Assembly: GCA_003500955.1 (NCBI GenBank)
Contig: DNQP01000033.1
Location: forward strand, 1-18,117
Length of the DNA: 18,117 nucleotides
Source of the DNA: Curvibacter sp.
Lineage (GTDB): Bacteria > Pseudomonadota > Gammaproteobacteria > Burkholderiales > Burkholderiaceae_C
Reading direction: 5' to 3'
Shown: piece after piece, positions 6,988 through 14,975 of the stretch
How the letters are laid out: the number at the start of each line of letters is the position of its first letter
Position numbering within the stretch: the first letter of the stretch is position 1
Translations under genes and position numbers: made by a program
Notes under the pieces: generated by a model
What the model saw: the letters and a program-made list of their open reading frames with translations, nothing else
Database searches by the model: none
What the model was told of the DNA's origin: nothing

Positions 6988-7440
6988 ATGAAGAAAGTCC
7001 TGATTGCTTCCCTGCTGGGCCTGGGTGCCCTGAGCGCTCAAGCCGCTGACATCGTCGACACCGCCGTGTCGGCCGGTTCTTTCAAGACCCTGGTGACGGC
7101 CGTGCAGGCTGCCGGCCTGGTGGACACGCTCAAGGGCCCGGGCCCCTTCACGGTGTTCGCCCCCACCGATGAAGCCTTCGCCAAGATTCCCAAGGCCCAG
7201 CTCGAAGCCCTGCTCAAGGACAAGGCCGCGCTGACCAAGGTGCTGACCTATCACGTGGTGCCGGGCAAGGTGATGGCCGCTGACGTCAAGGCCGGCAAGG
7301 TCAAGACCGTGCAGGGCTCCGAGCTGACCGTCAGCACCATGGGCGGCGTCAAGATCGACAACGCCAATGTGGTGAAGACCGACATCGTGACCGACAACGG
7401 CGTGATCCATGTGATCGACAGCGTGGTGCTGCCGAAGTAA
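6988..7440 (+). CDS. secreted fasciclin (FAS1) domain protein
   Basis: This is a 150-residue exported protein. Residues 1-20 form a Sec signal peptide ([19 protein letters not shown], cleavage after Ala). A single FAS1 domain fills the rest: the H1 motif [17 protein letters not shown], the LTYHVVPG motif, and the H2 region [14 protein letters not shown] at the C-terminus. FAS1 proteins take part in adhesion or surface interactions; the bacterial single-domain type has no fixed role. The ATG at 6988 is used, with a GTG just before it at 6985. GGAG (6978-6981) lies six bases upstream of the ATG. The gene is monocistronic, closed by the terminator at 7465-7489. The 5' region includes a CCCC-GCAA-GGGG mini-hairpin (6947-6958). 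The TetR operator upstream suggests possible control by the divergent regulator. Confidence 0.92.
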   Translation: MKKVLIASLLGLGALSAQAADIVDTAVSAGSFKTLVTAVQAAGLVDTLKGPGPFTVFAPTDEAFAKIPKAQLEALLKDKAALTKVLTYHVVPGKVMAADVKAGKVKTVQGSELTVSTMGGVKIDNANVVKTDIVTDNGVIHVIDSVVLPK

Positions 7441-7464
7441 TCCCCTCCGTGGGTGCTCCACTTG

Positions 7465-7489
7465 GCCCCTCTTGCGAGGGGCTTTTTTT
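7465..7489 (+). terminator. intrinsic terminator after the fasciclin gene
   Basis: A perfect 7-bp stem, GCCCCTC/GAGGGGC, with a TTGC loop is followed directly by seven T residues. It starts 24 bases after the fasciclin stop and ends just before the convergent tfoX-like gene. Confidence 0.92.
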
Positions 7490-7493
7490 CGTC

Positions 7494-7769
7494 TCAGCCG
7501 GCTGGGTGTCGGCGTTCGTAGTCTTCGAGCGCCAGCAGCAGGCTGGTGCGGTGTTCGCGTGCCACCTGCTGCCATGACAGGCCACTGAGCGCGGCCTCCA
7601 GGCCCCAGAGCAAGTTGAGGCTGACACCGGGATGGGCGCGGCGTGTGCGCACATAGGCTGCCACCGCGCCGAGCTCACGCAGCTGGGCCACCGTGTGGAT
7701 GCCGGCCTGCGCGAGCATCTGCTGCGATTTGGGTCCCAGACCCGGTAGCTCGGCCAGGCTGGATGCCAT
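7494..7769 (-). CDS. TfoX C-terminal domain protein, stand-alone
   Basis: This 91-residue protein consists of only the TfoX/Sxy C-terminal domain: LAELPGLGPKSQQMLAQAGI (a helix-hairpin-helix-like start), then TVAQLRELGAVAAYVR and VSLNLLWGLEAAL...WQQVAREHRTSLLLALE. In TfoX/Sxy this domain accompanies an N-terminal domain needed for competence regulation; that part is absent here. Such short forms are common in proteobacteria, and their role is not settled. The start at 7769 follows the thiolase stop by seven bases, with no clear Shine-Dalgarno, so it is probably translated by coupling. Confidence 0.82.
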   Translation of the reverse strand: MASSLAELPGLGPKSQQMLAQAGIHTVAQLRELGAVAAYVRTRRAHPGVSLNLLWGLEAALSGLSWQQVAREHRTSLLLALEDYERRHPAG

Positions 7770-7776
7770 GGGGGAC

Positions 7777-8961
7777 TCAAACGCGTTCGTAGAGCGTGAC
7801 CACGCAGGCCCCGCCCAGGCCCAGGTTGTGCTGCAGGGCCAGACGCGCGCCCTGCACCTGGCGCGCACCGGCCTGGCCGCGCAGCTGCTGCACGAGCTCG
7901 GTGCACTGCGCCAGGCCCGTGGCGCCCAGCGGGTGCCCCTTGCTCAGCAGGCCACCCGAGGGATTGGTGACGTAACGGCCGCCGTAGCTGTTGTCGCCAT
8001 CCATCACGAATTTCTCGGCACCGCCTTCGGGGCACAGGCCCAGGGCCTCGTAGCTGATGAGCTCGTTGTGCGCGAAGCAGTCGTGCAGCTCGACCACGTC
8101 CACGTCCTTGGGACCGATGCCGGCGCTTTCGTAGACCTGGCGCGCAGCCTCTTTCGCCATGGAGAAGCCGACGACCTCGCGCATGTCGCGGGCCTCGAAG
8201 GTCTTCGCCGTGTCCGTGGTCATGGCCTGGGCGCGGATGCGCACGCTGCGGTCCAGGCCGTGCTGCTGCGCGTAGGCTTCCGAGCAGACGATGGCCGCGG
8301 CCGCGCCGCAGGTGGGCGGGCAGGCCATGAGGCGGGTCATCACGCCGTCCCAGAGCATGGGCGCGGCCATCACGTCCTCGGTCGTCACTTCCTTGCGGAA
8401 CAGGGCCAGGGGGTTGTGCGCGGCGTGGCGGCTGGCCTTGGCGCGGATGGCGGCGAAGGTCTCGAGTTTGGTGCCGTACTGCTGCATGTGGGCCAGGCCG
8501 GCGCCGCCGAAGTAGCGCAGCGCCAGCGGAATCTCGGCGTGGCCCACGAGCTCTTCGGTCGTGGCATCGAAGCGGTCGAAAGGCGAGGGCCGGTCGTTGA
8601 AGACGGCACCGAGCGCGCCGGGGTTCATGTGCTCAAAGCCCAGGGCCAGCACGCAATCAGCAGCGCCGCTGGCCACGGCCTGGCGTGCGAGGTAGAGCGC
8701 CGTGGAACCGGTGGAGCAGTTGTTGTTGACGTTGACAATGGGAATGCCGCTCATGCCCACGTCGTAGAGCGCGCGCTGGCCCGCCGTGGAGTCGCCATAG
8801 ACATAGCCCACATAGGCCTGCTGCACCCGGGCGTAGTCCAGGCCGGCGTCGGCCAATGCGGCCCGCGTGGCCTCGGCGGCCATCTCGGGGTAGGGGCGGT
8901 GGGCGCCGGGCTTGGCGAAAGCGATCATGCCGACACCGGCAACGAGGACGTTCTGACTCAT
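7777..8961 (-). CDS. thiolase-fold lipid-transfer protein (SCP-x/acetyl-CoA acetyltransferase type)
   Basis: This 394-residue thiolase belongs to the SCP-x-like, nondecarboxylating group that cleaves or forms 3-ketoacyl-CoAs. The nucleophile C82 lies in VNNNCSTGSTAL. HDCFAHNE (293-300) replaces the NEAF loop of classical thiolases, as usual in this group. GGLLSKGHPLGATG carries H343, and GLGGACVV carries the second active-site C386. GGAG lies seven bases upstream of the ATG at 8961. It is cotranscribed with the tfoX-like gene. The Bug-type binding protein upstream is separated by 99 bases that hold a strong hairpin. Substrate unknown; sterol, branched-chain or aromatic acyl-CoA breakdown are all possible in this family. 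Confidence 0.9.
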   Translation of the reverse strand: MSQNVLVAGVGMIAFAKPGAHRPYPEMAAEATRAALADAGLDYARVQQAYVGYVYGDSTAGQRALYDVGMSGIPIVNVNNNCSTGSTALYLARQAVASGAADCVLALGFEHMNPGALGAVFNDRPSPFDRFDATTEELVGHAEIPLALRYFGGAGLAHMQQYGTKLETFAAIRAKASRHAAHNPLALFRKEVTTEDVMAAPMLWDGVMTRLMACPPTCGAAAAIVCSEAYAQQHGLDRSVRIRAQAMTTDTAKTFEARDMREVVGFSMAKEAARQVYESAGIGPKDVDVVELHDCFAHNELISYEALGLCPEGGAEKFVMDGDNSYGGRYVTNPSGGLLSKGHPLGATGLAQCTELVQQLRGQAGARQVQGARLALQHNLGLGGACVVTLYERV

Positions 8962-9010
8962 GGCAACTCCGTGACGTGCGGGACCCGGCCAGTTTAGCGC
9001 TCCAAAGCGA

Positions 9011-9036
9011 ACGGGCCTGCATCGCTGCAGGCCCGT
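9011..9036 (-). terminator. strong hairpin between the Bug-protein gene and the thiolase gene
   Basis: A perfect 11-bp stem, ACGGGCCTGCA/TGCAGGCCCGT, with a TCGC loop lies 25 bases past the Bug-protein stop. On the minus strand it is followed by TCGCTTTGG, so the T-tract is poor. It is likely a terminator or processing hairpin for the Bug transcript. Confidence 0.6.
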
Positions 9037-9060
9037 GGCAGATGGACGAGAGCGCAGGAC

Positions 9061-10026
9061 TTACTCGGGCTTGATACCGGCCTTCTTCACCACCTCCGCC
9101 CAGGTGTCGTACTCGCGCTTCATGTAGGCCGCGAGTTCGGCCGGCGTGCTGGGGCTGGGGGACAGGCCCTTGAGTTCCAGTTCCTTGGTCACTTCAGGGT
9201 CCTTGAGGATCTTGACCAGCACCTGGTTGAGCTTGTCGATGACGGGCTTGGGGGTCTTGACCGGCACCACATAGGCGTACCAGTTCAGGGTCTCGAAGCC
9301 GGGGTAGCCCTGCTCGGCCACGGTGGGCACGTCGGGCATCAGCGGATCGCGCTTGACGCCGGTGGTGGCCAGGGCGCGCACCTTGCCGCTCTTGATGTGC
9401 GGGCCGGCCGTGGGCGGGGTGGACATGAAGGAGTCGACCTCGCCGCCGAGCAGGCCCAGCATGGCCGGACCGCCGCCGCGGTAGGCGACGTGGGTGATGT
9501 CGATGTCGGCACGCTGCTTCAGGAACTCACCGGCCAGGTGGCCCGCGCCGCCAATGCCCGGCGAGGCGTAGGTCAGCTTGCCGGGCTGTGACTTGGCGAG
9601 CTTGACGAAGTCGGCCAGGTTCTTCACGGGCAGATCGGGCTTGACGACCAGCACGTTGGAGAACACCACGGCCATGGTCACCGGCGCGAAATCCTGCAGC
9701 GGCTTGTACGGCAGTTTGCTGACCAGGTGCGGAGCCACGGTGAGCGACCCCACGCTGCCCAGCAGGATGGTGTGGCCATCGCCCTCGGCGCGGGCCACGA
9801 AGTCGGTGGCGATGTTGCCGCCGGCACCGGCCTTGTTTTCCACCACGACATTCGTCTTGAGCTCGTCGCCCAGATGCTTGGCAATGATGCGCGCCACGGT
9901 GTCGGTGGCGCCACCGGCGGCAAAGCCCACGACCATGGTGATGGGCTTGCTCGGGTAGTTCTGGGCCAGGGCCGGTGCCGCGGCGAGGATGGTGCCCAGG
10001 GCCAGGGCGAGGGTCTTGAATTTCAT
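9061..10026 (-). CDS. tripartite tricarboxylate transporter substrate-binding protein (Bug/TctC family)
   Basis: This 321-residue periplasmic binding protein has a signal peptide (about 1-22, cleaved near APALA-Q). The family marks are YPSKPITMVVGFAAGGATDTVARIIA at the mature N-terminus, VVENKAGAGGNIATDFVARAEGDGHTILLGS, VTHVAYRGGGPAMLGLLGGEVD and YPGFETLNWYAYVVP. The Bug family is greatly expanded in Burkholderiales and captures small carboxylates, amides or aromatic acids. No tctA/tctB membrane genes lie nearby, so this is an orphan binding protein. AGGAGA lies four bases before the ATG at 10026. A TATACT at 10081-10086 (minus) may be its -10. Confidence 0.95.
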   Translation of the reverse strand: MKFKTLALALGTILAAAPALAQNYPSKPITMVVGFAAGGATDTVARIIAKHLGDELKTNVVVENKAGAGGNIATDFVARAEGDGHTILLGSVGSLTVAPHLVSKLPYKPLQDFAPVTMAVVFSNVLVVKPDLPVKNLADFVKLAKSQPGKLTYASPGIGGAGHLAGEFLKQRADIDITHVAYRGGGPAMLGLLGGEVDSFMSTPPTAGPHIKSGKVRALATTGVKRDPLMPDVPTVAEQGYPGFETLNWYAYVVPVKTPKPVIDKLNQVLVKILKDPEVTKELELKGLSPSPSTPAELAAYMKREYDTWAEVVKKAGIKPE

Positions 10027-10080
10027 GGGGTCTCCTGAGTCGACAGCGCCTGCCGGAAGGCAAGCTGTGGGAAGCCCCGC

Positions 10081-10086
10081 AGTATA
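10081..10086 (-). promoter_or_regulatory. possible -10 (TATACT) of the Bug-protein gene
   Basis: The minus strand reads TATACT 55 bases upstream of the ATG, in otherwise GC-rich DNA. No convincing -35 is seen. Confidence 0.3.
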
Positions 10087-10124
10087 GGAACACGGCGCAC
10101 GCCCAGGGCGCTGGTTATGACCGA

Positions 10125-10151
10125 GGGGCCATCGGAAAAAGTGATGGCCCC
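10125..10151. repeat. perfect 9-bp inverted repeat after the pseudouridine synthase gene
   Basis: GGGGCCATC and GATGGCCCC flank a nine-base A-rich centre (GGAAAAAGT). The repeat lies 33 bases past the pseudouridine synthase stop and about 100 bases upstream of the Bug-protein gene. The T-run falls in the loop on the minus strand, not after the stem. It could be a rho-assisted stop for the five-gene train or a regulator site; the sequence does not decide. Confidence 0.55.
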
Positions 10152-10184
10152 ATAGGGCGGCCCGATCGCGCCCGGGGCGGCGCC

Positions 10185-11111
10185 TCAGGGATGGGCGGGC
10201 CAATCGAGCCGGCGCCCGCTCTCGAAGCGGCGGGGCTGGCCGTTCACGGGATCGGTGAAAGCCAGGGCACGCGCCAGCAGGCGCAGCGGCGCAGACCAGT
10301 CCTCCTGCGCATGGCCCGGGCCGTGCACGACCTCGGGGTAGAAGAGATCACCCACGATGGGCCGGCCCAGGGCGTTCAGGTGCACGCGCAGCTGGTGCAT
10401 GCGGCCGCTGCGCGGGCGCAGGCGGTACAGGCCCAGCGCGCCGCGCACCTCGACGAGCTCGATCGCCGTCTCGCTGTTGGGTTCGCCTTCCACCTCACGC
10501 TGGCGGAAGAACTGTGCGTCTTCGGAGATGCGGCTGCGGTGCACCGCGGGCAGGGGCAGGTCAGGACGCAGCGGGGCGATGGCCTCGTAGACCTTCTCGA
10601 CCTGCTGCTCGCGGAACAGGCGCTGGTAGGCGTCGCGATCCTGTGGGCGCACGCTGAACACCACGAGGCCCGCGGTCTCGCGGTCGATGCGGTGGATGGG
10701 GGTCAGCGTCTCGATGCCGGTGCGGCGCTTGAGGCGCACCAGCAAGGTCTGCTGCACATAGCGGCCCGTGGGCGTGACGGGCAGGAAATGCGGCTTGTCG
10801 GCGACCAGCAGGTGTTCGTCCTGGTGGACGATGGTCTCCTCGAAGGGGATGGCAGGCTCGGCTTCGAGCTCGCGGTAGTAGTAGACGCGTTGCCCCGGGG
10901 TGTAAAGGGCTTGCGGCAGCAGCGGGGTGCCTGTTTCGTCGAGCACGCGGCCCGCGCTCATGCGCTGTGCCCACTGCGCGGCGTTCACCGCAGGCAGGCG
11001 CTCGGCCAGGAAGTCGATGAGCCGCGGCCACGGGCCATGGGGCAGGGCCACACAGCTCGCGCTGACGCCGTCGCGCATGGGCGGACGGTGGCGGTGCGGG
11101 GGGCGGCTCAT
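10185..11111 (-). CDS. RluA-family RNA pseudouridine synthase
   Basis: This 308-residue enzyme would isomerise uridine to pseudouridine in rRNA or tRNA. The N-terminal part (about 28-82) resembles a small S4-like module (LIDFLAERLP...WAQRMSAGRVLDETGTPLLP...PGQRVYYYRE). The catalytic domain begins with IVHQDEHLLVADKPHFLPVTP. The active-site motif is TPIHRIDRETAGLVVFS, with D143 as the catalytic aspartate. RSGRMHQLRVHLNALGRPIVGD is the conserved RluA-type C-terminal motif. The HRIDRETAGL form places it in the less characterised RluA-like branch, so its target nucleotide is not known. The start is an ATG 20 bases after the trmB stop. It is the last gene of the minus-strand train. Confidence 0.92.
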   Translation of the reverse strand: MSRPPHRHRPPMRDGVSASCVALPHGPWPRLIDFLAERLPAVNAAQWAQRMSAGRVLDETGTPLLPQALYTPGQRVYYYRELEAEPAIPFEETIVHQDEHLLVADKPHFLPVTPTGRYVQQTLLVRLKRRTGIETLTPIHRIDRETAGLVVFSVRPQDRDAYQRLFREQQVEKVYEAIAPLRPDLPLPAVHRSRISEDAQFFRQREVEGEPNSETAIELVEVRGALGLYRLRPRSGRMHQLRVHLNALGRPIVGDLFYPEVVHGPGHAQEDWSAPLRLLARALAFTDPVNGQPRRFESGRRLDWPAHP

Positions 11112-11131
11112 GCGCGACGGGCGCGTGACGT

Positions 11132-11902
11132 TCAGACGCGCTTGAAGACCAGGTCCCAGACGCCGTGGCCCAGGCGCAGGCCGCGCTTCTCGAACTTGGT
11201 CAATGGGCGGTACGCGGGCTTGGGCGCGTAGCCCACCGCCGTGTTCTTCAGCAGCGGCTCGGCGCCCAGCACCTCGAGCATCTGCTGGGCATAAGGTTCC
11301 CAGTCGGTGGCGCAGTGCAGGGTGCCGCCAGGCTTGAGGCGCGACGCGAGCTTGGCCACCAGCGGGGCCTGGATCAGGCGGCGCTTGTGGTGCTTGGTCT
11401 TGTGCCAGGGGTCCGGGAAAAAGATGTGCACACCGTCCAGGCTGCCCTCGGTCAGCATGTGGTCCAGCACCTCCACCGCGTCGTGCTGCAGGATGCGGAT
11501 GTTCGTGAGCCCGCGTTCGCCGATGTGCTTGAGCAGGGCGCCCACACCGGGCTCATGCACTTCGCAGCCGAGGAAGTTGGTCTCGCGCATCAGGTCGGCG
11601 ATGTGGGCCGTGGCGTCGCCCATGCCGAAACCGATCTCGAGGATCAGCGGACGACTTGCGGCTTCCGTCCCGAAGACGGCGACGCGGTCCAGCGGCGCGG
11701 CGCTGTAGGTCAGCACATAGCGCGGCCCGAGTTCTTCGAGCGCCTTGGCCTGGCCCGTGGTGGTGCGGCCGGCACGTTTGACGAAGCTCTTGATGGTCTT
11801 GGGAAACTCGACGCCCGGGGGCGGCAGGCGTCGCCGGTCTTTGGGCGTCGCGGGTGTGTCGACCGCAGGATCGGCGGCCAGGGGTTTGGAGGTATCGGTC
11901 AC
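11132..11902 (-). CDS. trmB: tRNA (guanine-N7-)-methyltransferase
   Basis: This 256-residue SAM-dependent enzyme makes m7G46 in the variable loop of tRNAs. The SAM-binding [17 protein letters not shown], the [16 protein letters not shown] strand, the family signature [31 protein letters not shown] and the C-terminal [22 protein letters not shown] are all present. The first ~45 residues are a poorly conserved, proline-rich lead, common in betaproteobacterial TrmB. The start codon is a GTG at 11902, nine bases after the gluQ stop. No in-frame ATG precedes the SAM motif, so the GTG stands. It is translated between gluQ and the pseudouridine synthase gene. Confidence 0.95.
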   Translation of the reverse strand: MTDTSKPLAADPAVDTPATPKDRRRLPPPGVEFPKTIKSFVKRAGRTTTGQAKALEELGPRYVLTYSAAPLDRVAVFGTEAASRPLILEIGFGMGDATAHIADLMRETNFLGCEVHEPGVGALLKHIGERGLTNIRILQHDAVEVLDHMLTEGSLDGVHIFFPDPWHKTKHHKRRLIQAPLVAKLASRLKPGGTLHCATDWEPYAQQMLEVLGAEPLLKNTAVGYAPKPAYRPLTKFEKRGLRLGHGVWDLVFKRV

Positions 11903-11911
11903 CCCCTGATT

Positions 11912-12799
11912 TTAGAGGGCCGGTCCCCAGCGTCCGGTCCACTGCTGCGTGGCCGCAGCCAGCCAGTCGCCCACGGTCTCGCCTTGCACCTGCAGGCCCA
12001 GCACGGCGGCGGCGGCATTCAGGGTCGCCAGCGGGTCGCGCGTGTCCAGCGCCTGCGCGCCGTTCTGCTTGCTGAGCTTCTCGCCGTTCGGGCCCAGCAC
12101 CAGCGGGGTGTGCAGGTAGCGCGGCCGCGGCAGGCCCAGGGCGGATTGCAGCAGGATCTGGCGCGCAGTGTTGTCGGCCAGGTCCTCGCCGCGCACGATG
12201 TCGGTCACGCCCTGCACGCCATCGTCCACCACCACGGCCAGCTGGTAGGCGAACCAGCCGTCGGCGCGTCGGAGCACGAAGTCACCGACCTCGGCCTCCA
12301 CATCCTGGGCCTGGGGGCCGAGGCGGCGGTCGTTCCACAGCAGGGTGCCGGGCAGCACCTGCAGGCGCCAGGCGCGCGCCGGCTTGCCGTGCAGGCCGCC
12401 GCGCTCGGGGCGACAGGTACCGGGGTAGACGAGTTCGCCATGCCGCGGCTTGTCCTGGCCCAGGCGCTGCAGCTCGGCCTCGATGTCCTTGCGGCTGCAG
12501 GCGCAGGCATAGGCCTGGCGGTATTCCACCAGCATGTCGAGCGCACGCTGGTAGAGCGCACTGCGGCGCGACTGGTAGATCGGCGCTTCGTCGGAGTTGA
12601 GACCGCAGTCGGCCAGCTGCTGCAGGAGGGTGCGGTCGGCGCCTTCCACGCAGCGCGGCACGTCCACGTCCTCGATGCGCACCAGCCAGCGGCCGCCATG
12701 CGCCCGCGCGTCGAGCCAGCTGGCCAGCGCGGCCACGAGCGAGCCCGCGTGCAGGGGGCCCGTGGGCGAGGGGGCGAAGCGACCGACGTAGGGCGGCAT
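11912..12799 (-). CDS. gluQ: glutamyl-Q tRNA(Asp) synthetase
   Basis: This 295-residue protein resembles a glutamyl-tRNA synthetase without its anticodon-binding half. It activates glutamate and attaches it to the queuosine at position 34 of tRNA(Asp). The start [21 protein letters not shown] is the class I signature with PLHAG for [13 protein letters not shown] is the glutamate/ATP pocket region. The zinc ligands C99, C101, Y125 and C129 (CACS ... YPGTC) match the YadB pattern, and EKLSKQ (240-245) is the KMSKS equivalent. The ATG at 12799 gives the family N-terminus and follows the oxidoreductase stop by 32 bases. Length and the missing C-terminal half separate it from true GltX. Confidence 0.95.
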   Translation of the reverse strand: MPPYVGRFAPSPTGPLHAGSLVAALASWLDARAHGGRWLVRIEDVDVPRCVEGADRTLLQQLADCGLNSDEAPIYQSRRSALYQRALDMLVEYRQAYACACSRKDIEAELQRLGQDKPRHGELVYPGTCRPERGGLHGKPARAWRLQVLPGTLLWNDRRLGPQAQDVEAEVGDFVLRRADGWFAYQLAVVVDDGVQGVTDIVRGEDLADNTARQILLQSALGLPRPRYLHTPLVLGPNGEKLSKQNGAQALDTRDPLATLNAAAAVLGLQVQGETVGDWLAAATQQWTGRWGPAL

Positions 12800-12831
12800 G
12801 CGGTCAGGGCGCAGGGCCAGGCCGGACGCGT

Positions 12832-13875
12832 TCAGAGCGCGGCCAGCGCCAGCTCCAGGCCCGAGATGAAGGCGTCTTCCACACGGTGGCCCAGGCACCA
12901 GTCGCCGCAGACACCGATGCGCGCGTGGGCGTGCCAGAGGTGGCTGGCACCCAGGGGGCGCACGGTCTGCGCGTAGCGCCAGCGGTGCACGGTCGCGTAG
13001 CTCGGTTCGGCGCGGATGCCGGTGACCTCGGCAAAGGCCTTGAGCAGCTTGCCCAGCACGCGTTCGGCATCGTCCTCCAGATGTTCCTGCGACCATTCCT
13101 TGCTGGCCTGCACGGTCCAGCGCTCGATGGGGCCGCGCTGCGGCTTGCTCGATTCACGCGCCACCCAGGCGATGCGGTGGTGCGTGCTGCGCGCCGCGTT
13201 CCATTGCGGGCCCAGCGTGTTCATGCCAGGTTGCATGGCCTGGGGGAAGGCGGCCATCAGCGTCCAGCAGGGCGCGGTCTCGACCTCGCCGATGCGCTGC
13301 GCGAGGTTCTCGACCAGCTGGGACGTGCGCAGCAGCTCGTGCGCCTGCTCGGCCGGCATGGCCAGCAGCACGGCGTCGAAACCGGAGTAGACGTGGTGCT
13401 CGCCGTCCACGCCCTCGGTGTGCAGCTGCCAGCGCTGGGCGTTGAGCGCGTCGCGCGCGATCTTCACCACCCGGGTCTCGCTCAGCATGCGGCCGGCGGC
13501 CTGCAGCGGCTCGGCCCAGCGCTTGACCAGGGCGTTCATGCCGGGCACCGCAACCCAGTGGGGCTCGCGCGCGGGCAGGGCCGCGGCCACGACCCGACCC
13601 AGGGGGTCGAGCACGCGCACGGCGTTGGCGCTCCAGGGGCGGCACAGGCCGGGCACGGTCTTGAGGGCCAGCTCGAAACGGGCGTCGCGCACCGTGAAGT
13701 ACTGCGTGCCGTGGTCGAAGCTGCCGAACTCGGTGTGACGCGTGGACATGCGACCGCCGGCGCCCCGGCTCTTCTCCACCAGGGTGACCTGGTGCCCGGC
13801 CTGCACCAGGGTGCGGGCGCAGGCCACGCCGGCCATGCCGGCGCCGATCACGGCAAAGTGCTGGGGATGTTTCAT
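12832..13875 (-). CDS. renalase-like NAD(P)/FAD-dependent oxidoreductase
   Basis: This 347-residue flavoprotein has an N-terminal Rossmann motif GAGMAG (11-16) ending at E34 ([15 protein letters not shown]). [12 protein letters not shown] (53-64) follows; the GGRMSTR and DHGTQYF pair is typical of the renalase/amine oxidase-like group. The C-terminal FAD-contact region is [24 protein letters not shown]. Bacterial renalases oxidise aberrant dihydro-NAD(P)H isomers, but many homologues have unknown substrates. The ATG at 13875 overlaps the LysR stop as ATGA, so the two are coupled. It is not followed by a terminator before gluQ. Confidence 0.88.
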   Translation of the reverse strand: MKHPQHFAVIGAGMAGVACARTLVQAGHQVTLVEKSRGAGGRMSTRHTEFGSFDHGTQYFTVRDARFELALKTVPGLCRPWSANAVRVLDPLGRVVAAALPAREPHWVAVPGMNALVKRWAEPLQAAGRMLSETRVVKIARDALNAQRWQLHTEGVDGEHHVYSGFDAVLLAMPAEQAHELLRTSQLVENLAQRIGEVETAPCWTLMAAFPQAMQPGMNTLGPQWNAARSTHHRIAWVARESSKPQRGPIERWTVQASKEWSQEHLEDDAERVLGKLLKAFAEVTGIRAEPSYATVHRWRYAQTVRPLGASHLWHAHARIGVCGDWCLGHRVEDAFISGLELALAAL

Positions 13876-14846
13876 CGGCTGGGTCTCCGTTTTTTGGGGC
13901 TGTTGGACTGCCACTGTACCGGACCGAGCAGTGCGTCCCGCGTGGTCGGGCTCTCCAGTTGCTGCAGCCACCACTGCAGGGCCCGGCCGGCGCTGCGGCC
14001 GCTGCCGCCGCGCCAGGCGTAGCTCACGCGCACCACGCGCTGCGGCCGCTCGGTCTTCTTGACGACCAGATGGCCGGCCTCGATGTGGGGCCGCGCCATG
14101 CATTCGGGCAGAAAGCCGCCGCCCAGGCCGCGCAGCTGCGCGTCGAGCTTGGCCTGCATGGTGGCCACGGTGAACACATCCTGTCCGGCCAACAGCCCGA
14201 TGGTGAGGCCACCGCCGCGCTGCACGGTGTCGGCCACGGCCACGGCACGGTGGCGCAGCAGCACGTCGTCGCTCAGCGGCTCGGGCAAGGCGGCCAGCGG
14301 GTGGTGCGGGGCGACCGCGTAGACGAATTCCATGCTGCCCAGGGGCTTGCTCTGCACCCCGGCCAGGGTGCCGGAGTCCAGCACCACGCCGATGGCCAGA
14401 TCGGCCTGGCCGCCGGTCAGCGTCTCCAGCGTGCCCGACAGCGTCTCCTCGCGCAGCTTGAGGCGGGTGGGCGCGCCCAGGGCGAAAAAGCTCTCGCACA
14501 GTTCCATGGCCGTGGTGCGGTGGATGATGCCGTCGAGCGTGACAGTGAACTGCGCTTCCCAACCCGTAGCCACGCGCTTGACGCGGTGGGCCACGGCGTC
14601 GATCTCGCTCAGCAGGCGCTGGCCTTCGCGCAGCAACTCGGCGCCGGCCGCGGTGAGCCGGGCCTGGCGCGAGCTGCGGTCGTAGAGCAGCACGTCGAGC
14701 GCGTCCTCGATCTGGCGCACCCGGTAGGTCAGGGCGCTGGGCACCAGGCCCAGGCCGCGTGCGGCCGCCGCGAAACTGCCGGCGTCCTCGATGGCCTGCA
14801 GCATCGCGAGGGCGTCGGGGGTCAGGACGTCACGTGCAGTTTGCAT
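13872..14846 (-). CDS. LysR-family transcriptional regulator
   Basis: This 324-residue regulator has an N-terminal winged helix: LTPDALAMLQAIEDAGSFAAAARGLGLVPSALTYRVRQIEDALDVLLYDRSSRQARLTAAGAELL (in part; about residues 8-70). A type 2 periplasmic-binding-like effector domain follows, with QADLAIGVV and YAVAPHHPLAA among its strands. The C-terminus is basic (KKRRPSR). The ATG at 14846 is chosen over a TTG at 14867, which lies inside the palindrome. It is divergent from the pirin gene and co-translated with the renalase-like gene, so both arms are likely targets. The effector cannot be read from the sequence. Confidence 0.93.
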   Translation of the reverse strand: MQTARDVLTPDALAMLQAIEDAGSFAAAARGLGLVPSALTYRVRQIEDALDVLLYDRSSRQARLTAAGAELLREGQRLLSEIDAVAHRVKRVATGWEAQFTVTLDGIIHRTTAMELCESFFALGAPTRLKLREETLSGTLETLTGGQADLAIGVVLDSGTLAGVQSKPLGSMEFVYAVAPHHPLAALPEPLSDDVLLRHRAVAVADTVQRGGGLTIGLLAGQDVFTVATMQAKLDAQLRGLGGGFLPECMARPHIEAGHLVVKKTERPQRVVRVSYAWRGGSGRSAGRALQWWLQQLESPTTRDALLGPVQWQSNSPKKRRPSR

Positions 14847-14862
14847 GGTGGATCGACTCTGT

Positions 14863-14877
14863 TTCAATTTATTTGAA
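14863..14877. promoter_or_regulatory. LysR-type operator, perfect palindrome with a T-N11-A core
   Basis: TTCAA-TTTAT-TTGAA is a perfect 5-bp dyad and contains TCAA...TTGA with exactly 11 bases between the outer T and A, the LysR box rule. It is an AT-rich island in GC-rich DNA, 17 bases upstream of the lysR ATG and about 100 upstream of the pirin ATG. Confidence 0.65.
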
Positions 14878-14975
14878 TCATGCCATCAAAGCGCGTGGAT
14901 CGCAAAACGCGGGCCGGGGCCTAAAGTTCTCTCCATCGCAGGCACCGTGCCCGCGCCCAGAAGAAGGAGCCCCTC

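Noticed and set aside
7693..8997. 434-codon open frame on the plus strand
   Set aside because: It is antisense to the thiolase, with a composition typical of shadow frames.
10191..11231. 346-codon open frame on the plus strand
   Set aside because: It is antisense to the pseudouridine synthase gene, which has an intact active-site motif. No domain is visible in the opposite frame.
11165..12976. 603-codon open frame on the plus strand
   Set aside because: It is antisense to trmB and gluQ, which have complete family motifs. Its own translation is repetitive (Gln/His/Gly/Ala-rich) with no recognisable domain, as expected from GC-rich codon bias.
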